Positions 41,612-50,592 of a DNA stretch of 64,000 nt are shown one piece after another. This stretch comes from Miltoncostaea oceani (lineage in GTDB: Bacteria; Actinomycetota; Thermoleophilia; Miltoncostaeales; Miltoncostaeaceae): assembly GCF_018141545.1 (NCBI RefSeq), contig NZ_CP064356.1, forward strand, positions 372,001 to 436,000, given 5' to 3'. Below the pieces are notes generated by a model. The model ran no database searches and had not been told where the DNA came from. It saw only the letters and a program-made list of their open reading frames with translations. Made by a program: the position numbers and the translations under genes. Position 1 is the first letter of the stretch. Each line of letters starts with the position of its first letter.

Positions 41612-42904
41612 TCAGAGCAGGAAGCGGAAGAGCGGCCCCGCCGGGTCGACCGGCTCGATGTGGAGGGGGCTGGCGTCCATCCGGGCGCGCAGGCCGACGA
41701 CGTCGCCGGGGCGGCCGACCTCGATGCCGACGAGCGCCGGCCCGGTCTCGCGGTTGTTGCGCTTCACGTACTCGAAGAGCGTGATGTCGTCGTCGGGGCC
41801 GAGGACCTCGTCGAGGAAGCGCCGCAGCATCCCCGGCTCCTGGGGGAAGTCGACGAGGAAGTAGTGCTTGAGGCCCTCGAAGACGAGGGCGCGCTCGATG
41901 ATCTCGCTGTAGCGGCTGACGTCGTTGTTGCCGCCGGACAGCACGCAGACCGTCACGGCCCCCGGCGCCGGGTGCACCACCCGGCCGAGCGCCGCCGACG
42001 CGAGGGCCCCGGCGGGCTCCGCGATGACGCCGTCCACCTGGTAGAGCGCGAGCATCTCGGCGCAGACGGCGCCGGTGTCGACCTCGGTGACGGTCGCGCC
42101 GCTGTCGCGGACGACGGGGTGGGTGAGGTCCCCGGCGCGGCGGACGGCGGCGCCGTCGACGAACGGGTCGAGCGTCTCGAGGTCGACGGGCGCGCCGGCG
42201 CGCAGGGCCGCGGCCATCGCGGCGGCGCCGGCGGGCTCGACGCCGGTGAGCGTGACGGTGGGGGCACGCTCGCCGAGCCATGTCGCCATGCCGGCGAGGA
42301 GCCCGCCCCCGCCGACGGGGGCGACGATCAGGTCGGGTGCGTGGCCGAGCTGGTCGACGATCTCGCGGGCGACGGTCCCCTGCCCGGCGATGGTGCGCGG
42401 GTCGTCGAAGGCGGGGACGAGGTGGGCGCCGGTGGCGCGGGCGTCGGCGAGGGCCGCGGCGTGGGCGTCGTCGTAGGCGTCGCCCCGGATGACGACCTCG
42501 ACCCAGCGGCCGCCGAGCGCGGCGATGCGCTCCCGCTTCTGCCGCGGGGTGGTGCGGGGCAGGTAGACCCGGCCGCGGACGCCGAGGGTGGCGCAGGCGT
42601 GGGCGACGCCCTGCGCGTGGTTGCCGGCGCTGGCGCAGACCACGCCGGCCTCGCGGGCTTCGATCTGCGCCATCAGGTTGTAGGCGCCGCGCAGCTTGTA
42701 GGAGCGGACGGGCCGGAGGTCCTCCCGCTTCAGCCAGACCTGGGCGCCGGTCGCCGCCGACAGCCGCCCGCTGAACGTGAGCGGGGTGCGCAGCGCGACG
42801 CCCTCCAGCCGGGCGGCGGCGGCGTCGACGGCCGCGGCGTCGACCGGTGCGGGCGGCGCGGGCGGCGGGGGAGGCGGGGCGCCGGGGGTGGGGTCCGGTG
42901 TCAC
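41612..42904 (-). CDS. ilvA: Threonine ammonia-lyase (threonine dehydratase)
   Basis: PLP enzyme converting threonine to 2-oxobutanoate and ammonia. The Schiff-base lysine is K70 in RSYKLRGAYN, the PLP phosphate loop is PVGGGGLLAG, and SAGNHAQGVA and VCVLSGGNNDVSRY are conserved. A C-terminal ACT-like domain (LKHYFLVDFPQEPGMLRRFLDEVLGPDDDI, then FEYVKRNNRETGPALVGIE) marks the short biosynthetic IlvA type with one regulatory domain. The Pro/Ala-rich N-terminus is unusual (residues 3-22). The GTG start overlaps the stop of the VOC gene. With ThrE and an APC permease nearby, a catabolic role is also possible. Confidence 0.92.
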   Translation of the reverse strand: MTPDPTPGAPPPPPPAPPAPVDAAAVDAAAARLEGVALRTPLTFSGRLSAATGAQVWLKREDLRPVRSYKLRGAYNLMAQIEAREAGVVCASAGNHAQGVAHACATLGVRGRVYLPRTTPRQKRERIAALGGRWVEVVIRGDAYDDAHAAALADARATGAHLVPAFDDPRTIAGQGTVAREIVDQLGHAPDLIVAPVGGGGLLAGMATWLGERAPTVTLTGVEPAGAAAMAAALRAGAPVDLETLDPFVDGAAVRRAGDLTHPVVRDSGATVTEVDTGAVCAEMLALYQVDGVIAEPAGALASAALGRVVHPAPGAVTVCVLSGGNNDVSRYSEIIERALVFEGLKHYFLVDFPQEPGMLRRFLDEVLGPDDDITLFEYVKRNNRETGPALVGIEVGRPGDVVGLRARMDASPLHIEPVDPAGPLFRFLL

Positions 42905-43533
42905 CGCAGGACGATCTCCCCCTCGGCGGTCGCGATGCCGCAGGCGTGGATGCCCCGGCGCGCCGGTGGGGGCGCGTAGCGGATCGGCAGGCCGTGGTCG
43001 GGGCCGAGCCAGCCCTCGAGCACCGGCTGGTGGTCGCCGACCTCGACGAAGGTGTACCCGGTCGGCGCGCAGGTGTGGCCGGCGGCCTCGTACCGCTCCC
43101 GCTGGATCCGGTGGCGGTCCTCGGGGTCCCCGACGAGCGAGAGGAAGAACGGCAGCGGGTACTGCGGCATGCCGGCGCTGCGGAACGTGAGGCTGTCGCG
43201 ATCGGGGTTCGCCTGCCCGACGCGCAGGGGCAGCCCGCGCCGGCGCGCCGTCTCGTCGAGGTCGGCGACCCCGAGGCACCACCACAGCACGCGGTCCTCG
43301 CCCTGCAGCGTCGCGGCGAGCCATGCGCCGTCGTCCCTGCCCGTGTCCGCGACGCCGAGCAGCTCGAGGAAGCACTCGGGCCCGAGCGGCACGATCCGGC
43401 TGGCGGTCCCGCCGAGGTGCGGGACACCGGCCACCGACCCGAGGCCGTGCTCCTCGCGCAGGCGCGCCGCGGCGGCGTCGACGTCGACGACCCCGTAGAT
43501 GACGTGGTCGATGACGAACCCCTCGTTGTCCAT
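42901..43533 (-). CDS. Glyoxalase/VOC-like domain protein
   Basis: A 210-residue protein of the glyoxalase-like type. It opens VIDHVIYGVVDVDAAAARLREEHGLG, with a probable metal-binding His at HV, and continues with PHLGGTASRIVPLGPECFLELLGVAD, a hallmark of this group. The C-terminal half (TYTFVEVGDHQ-like region and GIATAEGEIVLR) would form the second beta-alpha module. The substrate is unknown. It is coupled to ilvA by a GTGA overlap. A degenerate version of the 21-bp element lies upstream near 43564-43585. Confidence 0.8.
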   Translation of the reverse strand: MDNEGFVIDHVIYGVVDVDAAAARLREEHGLGSVAGVPHLGGTASRIVPLGPECFLELLGVADTGRDDGAWLAATLQGEDRVLWWCLGVADLDETARRRGLPLRVGQANPDRDSLTFRSAGMPQYPLPFFLSLVGDPEDRHRIQRERYEAAGHTCAPTGYTFVEVGDHQPVLEGWLGPDHGLPIRYAPPPARRGIHACGIATAEGEIVLR

Positions 43534-43613
43534 CGTGCGCCCTCCCCGGATGCCGTCGGTCGACCCATCGTGCCCGATGGGGACGGCGTGGGTCCCGCGG
43601 GCCTGCGGGCGTC

Positions 43614-44539
43614 ATGGATGCGCCGCGTGGTGCCGACGACCTCGGGGTGGATCCCCTTCGACGGCAGTGGTGGCGCGGGCCCTCGGGGGCGGCCGCATCG
43701 TGGGCGCTCGTCGTGCTCGCGGTGGCGTCGGTCTACTTCGGGCGGGACGCCCCGACCGCGCCACCCGAATGGGCGCAGCGTCCCGTCGACACGTCCATGG
43801 TGGACCGTGCCGCGTGTCCCACGGCGGAGGGCGGCGAGGGCGCGTACGCCCGTCCACGACAGCCGAGGCGCGGGGAGATCCTCGACATGGAGCCGACGCG
43901 GGGCCACATGGGGTGGCGCGTCGTGCGGGTCGACCTGCCTCTGCCGTCGGGCCGCGTGTTCGAGAACGGTGGGGAGTACCTGGGGTGGGACGGGACCGTG
44001 ACCGACCTGGGGCCGCCACGACGTGCGAGGTGGTTCCTCTTCCTCGCGCGCTTCCGCGACGGTGGTGAGCGGGCCGCCTTCGCGCAGCTCGTGCTGGAGC
44101 CCGGCCGCCGCCCCGTCCGCTGGACCGAGGACGAGCGTTTCGGCTTCGGTACCGACGGCGGGATGGGAGCCATCGGCGCGCCGGAGGCGGCGGCGGCCGT
44201 CGAGTCGTACGGCGAGGCAGCCTCGGAGGTGCAGCGGGAATGGATCCTCGAGGACCGTCCCTGCCTCGCCTTCGCGGGTCCCGGGGCAGCCGGCTCGTCA
44301 TCTTCGGCAACGGGTACGGCGACGGCGACACGCCGGCGGCGGCCGGCCACGACGCCACGGGGCGGCTCGTCGCCGTGACGTGGTTCATGGGCACCGAACC
44401 GTGGGCGCTCGGCGGGTTCCCCGGGCGGCCGCCCCGGTCCGTCGTGCGGCAGACCGGCCGCCGCCGTGACCTCATCGGCCGCGGGGTGGCGCGCGACGAG
44501 AGCCACCGCAGGTGCGTGGAGATGGCGCAGGAGGCATGA
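43614..44539 (+). pseudogene. DUF4241-like protein gene with one frameshift
   Basis: Residues 1-220 are in one frame: an N-terminal membrane helix (ASWALVVLAVASVYFG), then AAFAQLVLEPGRRPVRW and FGFGTDGGMGAIGAPEAAAAVE. The frame changes at about 44280 in a GGGG run, and the next frame continues SRLVIFGNGYGDGDTPAAAGHDATGRLVAV. The order 'VRW ... D.G .. G.GDG..P...G.D..G' is that of DUF4241. One extra G in the run would restore a protein of about 307 residues. Either a fresh pseudogene or an indel error. The function of the family is unknown. Confidence 0.6.
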
Positions 44540-44822
44540 ACGGGATGGTCGGGAGCGCACGACCGACCGTGGCCGGGCACGGGGCCCTCGACACGAAGGA
44601 GCCCGGGTTCGTCGCCGACCGCGCCGCCACCCTCGGGGCCTGCGTCCCGGTGACCCCGGTCCCGCCGCAGCCCGACCGCATGAAGCCGCGGAGCGCCCTC
44701 CGGCCGTCGGCGACGGCCGGAGGGCCGGTCCCCGACCCGGAGCCGATGGCGCGCGGCCGCCCGATCCGGGCACCGTGTGAGACGCATCCACCGCGGCCGG
44801 GGCGATTCCGTCCAACCGCGAA
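44540..44822. other. Intergenic stretch without a convincing gene
   Basis: The open frames here (one from 44536 running into the tRNA) show no domain or convincing codon pattern. The stretch holds one strong hairpin, described separately. Confidence 0.5.
44695..44725. terminator. Hairpin, 12-bp perfect arms
   Basis: GCCCTCCGGCCG and its complement flank a seven-base loop about 155 bases after the broken DUF4241-like gene. It probably ends that transcript. Confidence 0.55.
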
Positions 44823-44846
44823 AAAGGCCCGCATCAGCGGGCCTTT
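44823..44846 (-). terminator. Rho-independent terminator of the tRNA-Phe gene
   Basis: Perfect arms AAAGGCCCGC/GCGGGCCTTT around a four-base loop. On the reverse strand it is followed by more T residues (CCTTTTTCGCGG), so it is oriented to end the tRNA transcript six bases past its 3' end. Confidence 0.88.
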
Positions 44847-44851
44847 CGGAG

Positions 44852-44924
44852 TGGCGGGACCCAGATTCGAACTGGGGACACCACGATTTTCAGTCGTGTG
44901 CTCTACCAACTGAGCTATCCCGCC
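44852..44924 (-). tRNA. tRNA-Phe (GAA)
   Basis: 73 nt on the reverse strand. The acceptor stem is GGCGGGA/TCCCGCC, the D-arm is AGCTCAGTTGGTAGAGCA, and the anticodon stem CACGA/TCGTG encloses the loop CTGAAAA with anticodon GAA. The T-arm is CCCAGTTCGAATCTGGG and the discriminator base is A. CCA is not encoded (CAC follows). All stems pair fully. Confidence 0.97.
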
Positions 44925-45005
44925 GCGCCCGCCCGGCCGGGCCGGGGGGTCCCGGAACGGTAGGGCCCGCCCCAGGGCGATTCAAGCCCGCCCGCGGGGG
45001 CGGGG

Positions 45006-45011
45006 TATCAT
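45006..45011 (+). promoter_or_regulatory. Leaderless -10 box (TATCAT)
   Basis: TATCAT, then seven bases (CGCCGCG), then ATG of the secreted protein gene. The identical TATCAT-N7-ATG layout occurs at 46498 for the response regulator. Confidence 0.6.
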
Positions 45012-45018
45012 CGCCGCG

Positions 45019-45474
45019 ATGCGCCGCCTGCTCCTCGCCTGCCTCACGGTGGCCCTCGTCGGGGCGTTCGCGGGTCCGGCGGCCGCGGCGCTCCGGCTGG
45101 AGCCCGGCACCGTCCGGCTGCTCACCCCCGAGGCCCAGCCCCGCGACCGCGAGCCGGTCTTCGCGGCGCGCGCCGGCGCCGAGTACCGCTTCGAGGTCGC
45201 CTACCGCGTGACCGGGGCGCCCCGCATCGGCACCGGCCACGTCTTCGTGTTCGAGGACGCCGTCACGGGGGAGCGCCTCGACGTGCGGTCCAAGAGCTTC
45301 CCCCCGGAGCCCGCCGGCCGGTACACCGAGTCGAGCAACCTCCGGATCCCGGAGTCGTGGGGGCCGGGCCTCTACCGCTTCCGGTGGACGATCACCGCCC
45401 GCAACCCGCGCCTCCCCTCCGTCCGCGCGACCGGCACCCGCGTCTTCCTCGTCGCCGGCGGCGCGACCGACTAG
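45019..45474 (+). CDS. Secreted protein of unknown function
   Basis: 151 residues with a clear Sec signal (MRRLLLACLTVALVGAFAGPAAA, cleavage after AAA near residue 23). The mature part looks all-beta: YRFEVAYRVTGAPRIGTGHVFVFED, then GLYRFRWTITARNPRLPSVRATGTRVFLV, an immunoglobulin-like pattern. There are no cysteines in the mature protein. The stop is directly adjacent to the convergent EamA stop (CTAGCTAG). I do not recognise the family. Confidence 0.75.
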   Translation: MRRLLLACLTVALVGAFAGPAAAALRLEPGTVRLLTPEAQPRDREPVFAARAGAEYRFEVAYRVTGAPRIGTGHVFVFEDAVTGERLDVRSKSFPPEPAGRYTESSNLRIPESWGPGLYRFRWTITARNPRLPSVRATGTRVFLVAGGATD

Positions 45475-46404
45475 CTAGCGGGGCGGGACCGCCGCCTCCG
45501 GGGCGACGGGGACCGCGTCGCGCCGCGCACGCGCCCCGCCGCGGGCGGTGAGCCACACGCCCAGCAGGATCAGCACCCCGCCGGCGACCGTGGCGGCCGT
45601 GATGCGCTCGTCGCGCAGCGCCCAGCCGTAGGCGAGGGCGACCGGGGGGATCGTGTACGCCACGACCGACGCCCGGCCGTAGCCGATCTCCGCGATCAGG
45701 CGGAAGTACACGACGAACGCCCACGCCGTCCCCACCACCGCCAGGGCGACCACCGCGAGCACCGGGCCGAGGCCCGGCACGTGGTCCGGGGGCTGCACCA
45801 CCACCGCCGGCACGGTCAGCACCGCCGCCGCCGCGACCGACGTGAACGTCGTCACCACCGGCGGCACACCCGGGTAGCGGCGCGTCAGCACGAACCCCGA
45901 CAGCGCGTAGCTCGCGGCGGCGCCGATCATCGCGAGGCCGCCGAGCAACTCCCCGGTGCTGCCGACCTGCTCCACCCCCACCAGCAGCGCCACCCCGCCG
46001 AGCCCGATCAGCAGCCCCGTCCACTGGGCGGGGGACATCACCTGCGAGCGGTCGAGCACCGGGGCGAGGATCGCGATGAAGATCGGCGCCGCGGCGATCA
46101 GGGTCGCGGACAGGCCCGTCGGGACCGTCCGCTCGCCGAAGGTGATGAGCATGAACGGCAACGCGATCGCCACGAACCCCAGCACCACCGCCCACCCCGG
46201 CCGCCGCCGCACCACCCCGAGGGCGGCCCGCGCCTCGCCGCCGCGCACCGCGATCAGGATCCCGAGCGTCAGCGCCGCCAGCCCCGTCCGCCCCAGCACC
46301 ACCAGCGACTCCGGCATGCCCTCGGCCGCCTCCGCGATCAACAGGTAGGAGGCGCCCCAGACGGCGGACAGCAGGACGAGCATCAGGACGTGCCGGGGTC
46401 TCAC
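45475..46404 (-). CDS. EamA/DMT-superfamily transporter
   Basis: A 309-residue membrane protein with ten helices in two EamA repeats. Repeat 1 opens LVLLSAVWGASYLLIAEAAEGMPESLVVLGRTGLAAL and repeat 2 GELLGGLAMIGAAASYALSGFVLTRR, each with the family's 'W/YA.....R' pattern. GLIIGLGGVALL-type and GGVLILLGVWL helices end the repeats. The GTG start follows GGAGG. Family members export amino acids or metabolites; the substrate is unknown. It is divergent from the OmpR-type regulator gene. Confidence 0.87.
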   Translation of the reverse strand: MRPRHVLMLVLLSAVWGASYLLIAEAAEGMPESLVVLGRTGLAALTLGILIAVRGGEARAALGVVRRRPGWAVVLGFVAIALPFMLITFGERTVPTGLSATLIAAAPIFIAILAPVLDRSQVMSPAQWTGLLIGLGGVALLVGVEQVGSTGELLGGLAMIGAAASYALSGFVLTRRYPGVPPVVTTFTSVAAAAVLTVPAVVVQPPDHVPGLGPVLAVVALAVVGTAWAFVVYFRLIAEIGYGRASVVAYTIPPVALAYGWALRDERITAATVAGGVLILLGVWLTARGGARARRDAVPVAPEAAVPPR

Positions 46405-46497
46405 GCGGCCTCCGGGGGGCGGCGGGCGGAGGGGCGAGTCTGGTCGACCGCCCGGCGCCGGGCCCCGCGGGTGGTCGGCGGTGACGCCGGAGGCGAC

Positions 46498-46503
46498 TAT
46501 CAT
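46498..46503 (+). promoter_or_regulatory. Leaderless -10 box (TATCAT) for the OmpR-type regulator
   Basis: TATCAT followed by CGGGAGG and ATG. GGGAGG directly touches the ATG and is too close to work as a ribosome site, so a leaderless start is the better reading. Confidence 0.55.
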
Positions 46504-46510
46504 CGGGAGG

Positions 46511-47188
46511 ATGGCGAGCCGCGGTCACGTGCTGGTGGTCGACGACGAGCGCGCGATCCGCCGCCTGTTGCGGCTCTACCTGACCGACGCCGGGTTCACC
46601 GTGGCGGAGGCGCCCGACGGCGAGACGGCCCTCGAGCAGGTGCGCCGGGGCGGGATCGACCTGGTCCTCCTCGACCTGATGCTCCCCGAGATGGACGGCT
46701 ACGAGGTCTGCCGCCGCCTCCGCGAGATGGGCCAGACGCCCGTCATCATGATCACCGCCCGCAGCGACGAGGCGAACCGCATCACCGGCCTCGAGCTGGG
46801 CGCCGACGACTACGTCGTCAAGCCGTTCTCCCCGATCGAGGTCGTCGCGCGCGTGAAGGCCGTGATGCGCCGGGTCGGCGCGCCCCCCGACCCCGGGCGC
46901 CTCCTCCGCGCCGGCCCCGCCGTGCTGGAGCCGTCGAGCCGCCGCGTCACCCTCGACGGGGAGGAGGTCGACCTCACCCGCCTCGAGTTCGACCTGCTCG
47001 CCGAGCTCGCCGCCCACCCGCGGGTCGTCTACACCCGCGAGCGGCTGCTGGAGAAGGTCTGGGGCTACCAGTCGGCCGTCGGCGGCAAGACCGTCGACGT
47101 CCACGTCGCGAACCTGCGGCGCAAGCTCGGGGACGGGATCGGGATCGTGGCCGTTCGGGGGGTCGGCTACCGGCTGGAGCCCTCGTGA
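46511..47188 (+). CDS. OmpR/PhoB-type response regulator
   Basis: 225 residues. The receiver carries DD at 11-12, phosphoacceptor D55 in LVLLDLMLPEMDGYEV, Thr/Ser in MITARS and Lys in YVVKPFSP. The C-terminal winged helix is the Trans_reg_C type (VDLTRLEFDLLAELAAHPRVVYTRERLLEKVWGY, then TVDVHVANLRRKLGD). The ATG at the leaderless box was chosen over an earlier in-frame start. The stop overlaps the kinase GTG. It forms a classic two-component system with the next gene; targets are unknown. Confidence 0.93.
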   Translation: MASRGHVLVVDDERAIRRLLRLYLTDAGFTVAEAPDGETALEQVRRGGIDLVLLDLMLPEMDGYEVCRRLREMGQTPVIMITARSDEANRITGLELGADDYVVKPFSPIEVVARVKAVMRRVGAPPDPGRLLRAGPAVLEPSSRRVTLDGEEVDLTRLEFDLLAELAAHPRVVYTRERLLEKVWGYQSAVGGKTVDVHVANLRRKLGDGIGIVAVRGVGYRLEPS

Positions 47189-48543
47189 GGGACGCGCTCC
47201 GCCGGCTCCGGCCGAGGAGCATCCAGGCCCGCGTCGCCCTGGCGATCGGCATCGCCCTCCTCGCCGTGTTCCTCGTCGTGCAGGTCGTCTTCGTGGGCTT
47301 CGTGCAGGCGCGGGCCCGGGACGAGGTCGAGGCGGCGCTGCACCAGCAGGCCGACTCCATCGCCCGCCAGATCGAACGCAGCGGCCTCGAGAACGCCGCG
47401 GCGAGCGCCCGCGAGGCGCAGCGCTACATCGGCGACGCCCGCCTCGTCGTGCGGGTGTCCGGTGTGGCGGTGCACTGGAACGTCCCCGTCTCCGACCTGG
47501 AGGCGTCCGCCACCGCCCGCCGCGGCGACCTGGAGGTGCTGCTCGAACGGCCCGACCCGTCGGCGGGCCTCTTCACCGACTGGGTGTTCGTCGCGCTCCT
47601 CGCGATCGGGCTGGTCGGCACCGGCGGCCTGATCTGGGGGCTCGCCGTCGGGGTCGGCTCCCGCCTGCGCGCCTCCGTCCGGGACCTGGCGGACAGCGCC
47701 GAGGCCGTCACCCGCGGCCACCTCGACGTGCGCGTCGCCGAGACCGACGACGAGCTCGGCCGCCTCGCCCAGGCCTTCAACCGCATGACGGCGCGGCTCG
47801 AGGCCGCGGACGTCCGCCAGCGCGAGTTCCTCGCCGACGTCGCCCACGAGCTGCGGACGCCGGTCACCGCGATCGAGGGCTTCGCCCAGGCGCTGTCCGA
47901 CGGGACCGCGGCGACACCGGAGGACCGCGCCGAGTCCGCCGACTTCATCCGGGCGGAGGCCGCCCGCCTGCGCGAGCTGGTGCGGGACCTGCAGCAGCTC
48001 ACCTGGCTCGACCTCGACCCCCCCGTCGAGACCGCCGACATCGACCTCATGGACGCCGGCCGGGACGCCGTCGCGCGCCTCGCCGCCGACGCCCGCGCCG
48101 CCGGCGTCTCGCTGCACCCCCCCGAGGGGCACCTCATCGCGCGCGCCGACCCGGCGCACGTCGAGACGATCCTCGCCAACCTCATCACCAACGCCATCCG
48201 GGCGACGCCCCCCGGCGGATTCGTGCACCTCCACCCGGTCGCCGCCCCCGGCCAGGCGGGGATCGCCGTGAGCGACACCGGCATCGGCATCCCGCCGGAG
48301 CACATCCCCTACATCTTCGACCGCCTCTACCGCGTCCAGTCCGGGCGGCAGCGTCCCGGCGGGTCCGGGCTCGGCCTGTCGATCGTGCGCCGCCTCGCGA
48401 CCCTGCTCGGGGGGCGCGTCACCGTCCGCAGCGTCCCCGGCACCGGCTCCACCTTCACCCTCTGGCTGCCGGCCCGCGCGGTCGCGCCGCCGCGCCGGCC
48501 CAGGGTAGGCTCGACGCTCGACCAGCCCACGACACGGGGGTGA
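47185..48543 (+). CDS. Sensor histidine kinase (HAMP, HisKA, HATPase)
   Basis: 452 residues. Helix 1 (ARVALAIGIALLAVFLVVQVVFVGF), a sensor region of about 100 residues outside the membrane, and helix 2 (VFVALLAIGLVGTGGLIWGL) are followed by a HAMP domain, then HisKA with H221 in DVAHELRTPVTAIEGFAQAL. The HATPase follows (LANLITNAIRATPPGG, VSDTGIGIPPEHIPYIFDRLYR, GGSGLGLSIVRRLATLLGG). The C-terminal tail is Pro/Arg-rich. It is coupled to the response regulator by GTGA. The signal is unknown. Confidence 0.93.
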   Translation: MRDALRRLRPRSIQARVALAIGIALLAVFLVVQVVFVGFVQARARDEVEAALHQQADSIARQIERSGLENAAASAREAQRYIGDARLVVRVSGVAVHWNVPVSDLEASATARRGDLEVLLERPDPSAGLFTDWVFVALLAIGLVGTGGLIWGLAVGVGSRLRASVRDLADSAEAVTRGHLDVRVAETDDELGRLAQAFNRMTARLEAADVRQREFLADVAHELRTPVTAIEGFAQALSDGTAATPEDRAESADFIRAEAARLRELVRDLQQLTWLDLDPPVETADIDLMDAGRDAVARLAADARAAGVSLHPPEGHLIARADPAHVETILANLITNAIRATPPGGFVHLHPVAAPGQAGIAVSDTGIGIPPEHIPYIFDRLYRVQSGRQRPGGSGLGLSIVRRLATLLGGRVTVRSVPGTGSTFTLWLPARAVAPPRRPRVGSTLDQPTTRG

Positions 48544-48546
48544 GCG

Positions 48547-49911
48547 GTGGCCCAGCGCCGCTATCTGCTGTCCGAGGACGCGATACCGACCCGGTGGTAC
48601 AACGTCGCCGCCGACCTGTCGTCGATGCCCCCGCCCCCCCTCCACCCGGGGACCGGGCAGCCGATCGGCCCGGACGACCTCTCGCCGATCTTCCCGATGG
48701 CGCTCATCGAGCAGGAGGTCAGCGGGGAGCGCTGGATCCCCATCCCGGACCCCGTCCGCGAGATCTACTCGATGTGGCGCCCCACCCCCCTGCACCGCGC
48801 GCTCGGCCTGGAGCGGGCCCTCGGGACCACGTGCCGCATCTTCTACAAGTACGAGGGCGTCAGCCCCGCGGGCAGCCACAAGCCGAACACGTCCGTGCCG
48901 CAGGCCTACTACAACCGCGAGGAGGGGGTCACCCGCCTCGCCACCGAGACCGGCGCCGGCCAGTGGGGCTCCGCCCTCGCGTTCGCCTGCGGGCTGTTCG
49001 GCATCACCTGCAAGGTGTTCATGGTGCGCGCCTCGTTCGACAGCAAGCCGTACCGCCAGTCGATGATCCGCACGTGGGGCGGTGAGATCGTCGCGAGCCC
49101 GTCACCCGACACGGCCGCCGGGCGGGCGATCCTCGAGGCCACCCCCGACAGCACCGGCAGCCTCGGCATCGCGATCAGCGAGGCCGTCGAGGACGCCGCG
49201 ACCCGCGACGACACGAACTACGCGCTCGGCAGCGTCCTCAACCACGTGCTGCTGCACCAGACCGTCGTCGGCCAGGAGGCGCGGGCGCAGCTCGCGATGG
49301 CGGGCGCCGAGCCCGACGTCGTCATCGGCTGCGTCGGGGGCGGGTCGAACTTCGCGGGCCTCGCCTTCCCGTTCCTCGCCGACAAGGCCGCCGGCAGCGA
49401 CATCCGGATCGTCGCCGCCGAGCCCGCCGCGTGCCCCACCCTCACCCGCGGCCACTACGGCTACGACTTCGGCGACACCGCGGGCATGACCCCGCTGCTC
49501 GCCATGCACTCCCTCGGCCACGGGTTCGTGCCCCCCGCCATCCACTCCGGCGGCCTGCGGTACCACGGCATGGCGCCGCTCGTGTCGCACCTCGTCCACA
49601 CGGGTCTCGTCGAGGCGCGGGCGTACACCCAGTCCGAGTGCTTCGCCGAGGCCGTGCGGTTCGCCCGTGCGGAGGGGATCGTGCCGGCCCCCGAGCCGTC
49701 CCACGCGATCCGCGCGGTGGTGGAGGAGGTCGCGCGCGCCGAGGAGGAGGGCGTCGAGCGGACGATCCTCTTCAACCTCTGCGGCCACGGCAACTTCGAC
49801 ATGGCCGCCTACGACGCGTACCTGTCGGGGACGATGACCGACATCGAGCTCCCCCAGGAGGAGCTCGACCGCGCCGCCGCCGAGATGGAGGGCCTCCCGG
49901 CCCTCGGCTGA
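48547..49911 (+). CDS. TrpB2-type tryptophan synthase beta chain
   Basis: A 454-residue PLP enzyme. The Schiff-base lysine is K112 in [18 protein letters not shown], the typical TrpB2 form of this motif; the catalytic Glu lies in [17 protein letters not shown], and the phosphate loop is [11 protein letters not shown]. The N-terminal extension ([12 protein letters not shown]) and the length match TrpB2 rather than the TrpA-bound TrpB1. TrpB2 makes tryptophan from indole and serine without TrpA, so it may salvage indole. No other trp gene lies in the window. A GTG start follows GGGGGTGAG. Confidence 0.92.
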   Translation: MAQRRYLLSEDAIPTRWYNVAADLSSMPPPPLHPGTGQPIGPDDLSPIFPMALIEQEVSGERWIPIPDPVREIYSMWRPTPLHRALGLERALGTTCRIFYKYEGVSPAGSHKPNTSVPQAYYNREEGVTRLATETGAGQWGSALAFACGLFGITCKVFMVRASFDSKPYRQSMIRTWGGEIVASPSPDTAAGRAILEATPDSTGSLGIAISEAVEDAATRDDTNYALGSVLNHVLLHQTVVGQEARAQLAMAGAEPDVVIGCVGGGSNFAGLAFPFLADKAAGSDIRIVAAEPAACPTLTRGHYGYDFGDTAGMTPLLAMHSLGHGFVPPAIHSGGLRYHGMAPLVSHLVHTGLVEARAYTQSECFAEAVRFARAEGIVPAPEPSHAIRAVVEEVARAEEEGVERTILFNLCGHGNFDMAAYDAYLSGTMTDIELPQEELDRAAAEMEGLPALG

Positions 49912-49954
49912 CCTCCGTGCCCGCCCCCCGGCCGCGGGCCGGGGGGCGCGCCGG

Positions 49955-50188
49955 TCAGTACGGGCTGCGGTGCCCGCCGCCGGGCGGCGGGGCGTCGTCC
50001 TCCTCCTCGGCCTTGCGCCGGGCGCGGCGCTGGCTGGCGGCGACCCCGCCGATGATCACGACGCCGATCAGCAGGTAGGGGATGCCGTAGAGGAAGCGGT
50101 TGTCGTCGAGGCCGATCAGGAACACCACGCCGCCGACGGCGAAGATCAACCCGATCAGGTACGAGAAGATGACCCCGGTCGGGCTCAC
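49955..50188 (-). CDS. Small two-helix membrane protein
   Basis: 77 residues: two hydrophobic helices (VIFSYLIGLIFAVGGVVFLIG and FLYGIPYLLIGVVIIGGVAA) joined by LDDNR, then a charged tail (RRARRKAEEEDDAPPPGGG). The GTG start overlaps the stop of the Nfu_N gene, so the two are translationally coupled. A small basic-acidic tail after two helices is common in actinobacterial proteins of unknown role. Confidence 0.65.
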   Translation of the reverse strand: MSPTGVIFSYLIGLIFAVGGVVFLIGLDDNRFLYGIPYLLIGVVIIGGVAASQRRARRKAEEEDDAPPPGGGHRSPY

Positions 50189-50457
50189 GCGTCACCCTCG
50201 AAGTGGGCCTCGAGCTGCGCGATGACCTGGGGGACGAGCTCGTCCCAGCTCACGTCGTCCTCCTTCGTGACGCTCACGAAGTTCGAGGTCGCGAAGACGT
50301 TCGTCACCCCGTCGAGGGCGAAGATCCGCGCCCCGAGCGGTGAGTCCGCCGGGTCGGAGCCCGCGCGGAAGGTCTGCCCGCGGCCCTCCACGGCCGGCCG
50401 GTCGAGCGTGAACTTGACCGCGTTGGGGTTGGGCGTCCCCTCGGGCGTCACGTCCAT
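50185..50457 (-). CDS. Nfu N-terminal domain protein
   Basis: A 90-residue stand-alone Nfu_N domain: TPNPNAVKFTLDRP, FRAGSDPADSPLGARIFALDGVTNVFATSNFVSVTK, then WDELVPQVIAQLEAHF. In full-length Nfu proteins this domain precedes a NifU-like CxxC cluster-binding domain, which is missing here. It probably aids Fe-S cluster delivery by binding a partner, but that is inference. GAGAGG precedes the ATG. A small membrane protein gene is coupled downstream, and a cysteine-motif mini-protein is divergent. Confidence 0.85.
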   Translation of the reverse strand: MDVTPEGTPNPNAVKFTLDRPAVEGRGQTFRAGSDPADSPLGARIFALDGVTNVFATSNFVSVTKEDDVSWDELVPQVIAQLEAHFEGDA

Positions 50458-50592
50458 GTCGCGCTGTTCCTCTCGTGGATTCTCGCCGGAATGATCACTC
50501 GTGCGGGGGATGCCCGCGGGTCGGGTCCGGGGCGCCGGAGCCGATGAGGGAATACAGGGCCCTCGGGTGGGCCCCTCGTGAAAGGTACCGCC

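Noticed and set aside
43564-43585. CCCATCGGG-containing site upstream of the VOC gene as a full regulon element
   Set aside because: The core is present, but the spacing to GATG is one base longer and the TTC end is missing, so it is at best degenerate.
44512-44913. Plus-strand open frame overlapping the tRNA-Phe gene
   Set aside because: Its C-terminal part is the antisense of the tRNA and its terminator, and it has no domain.
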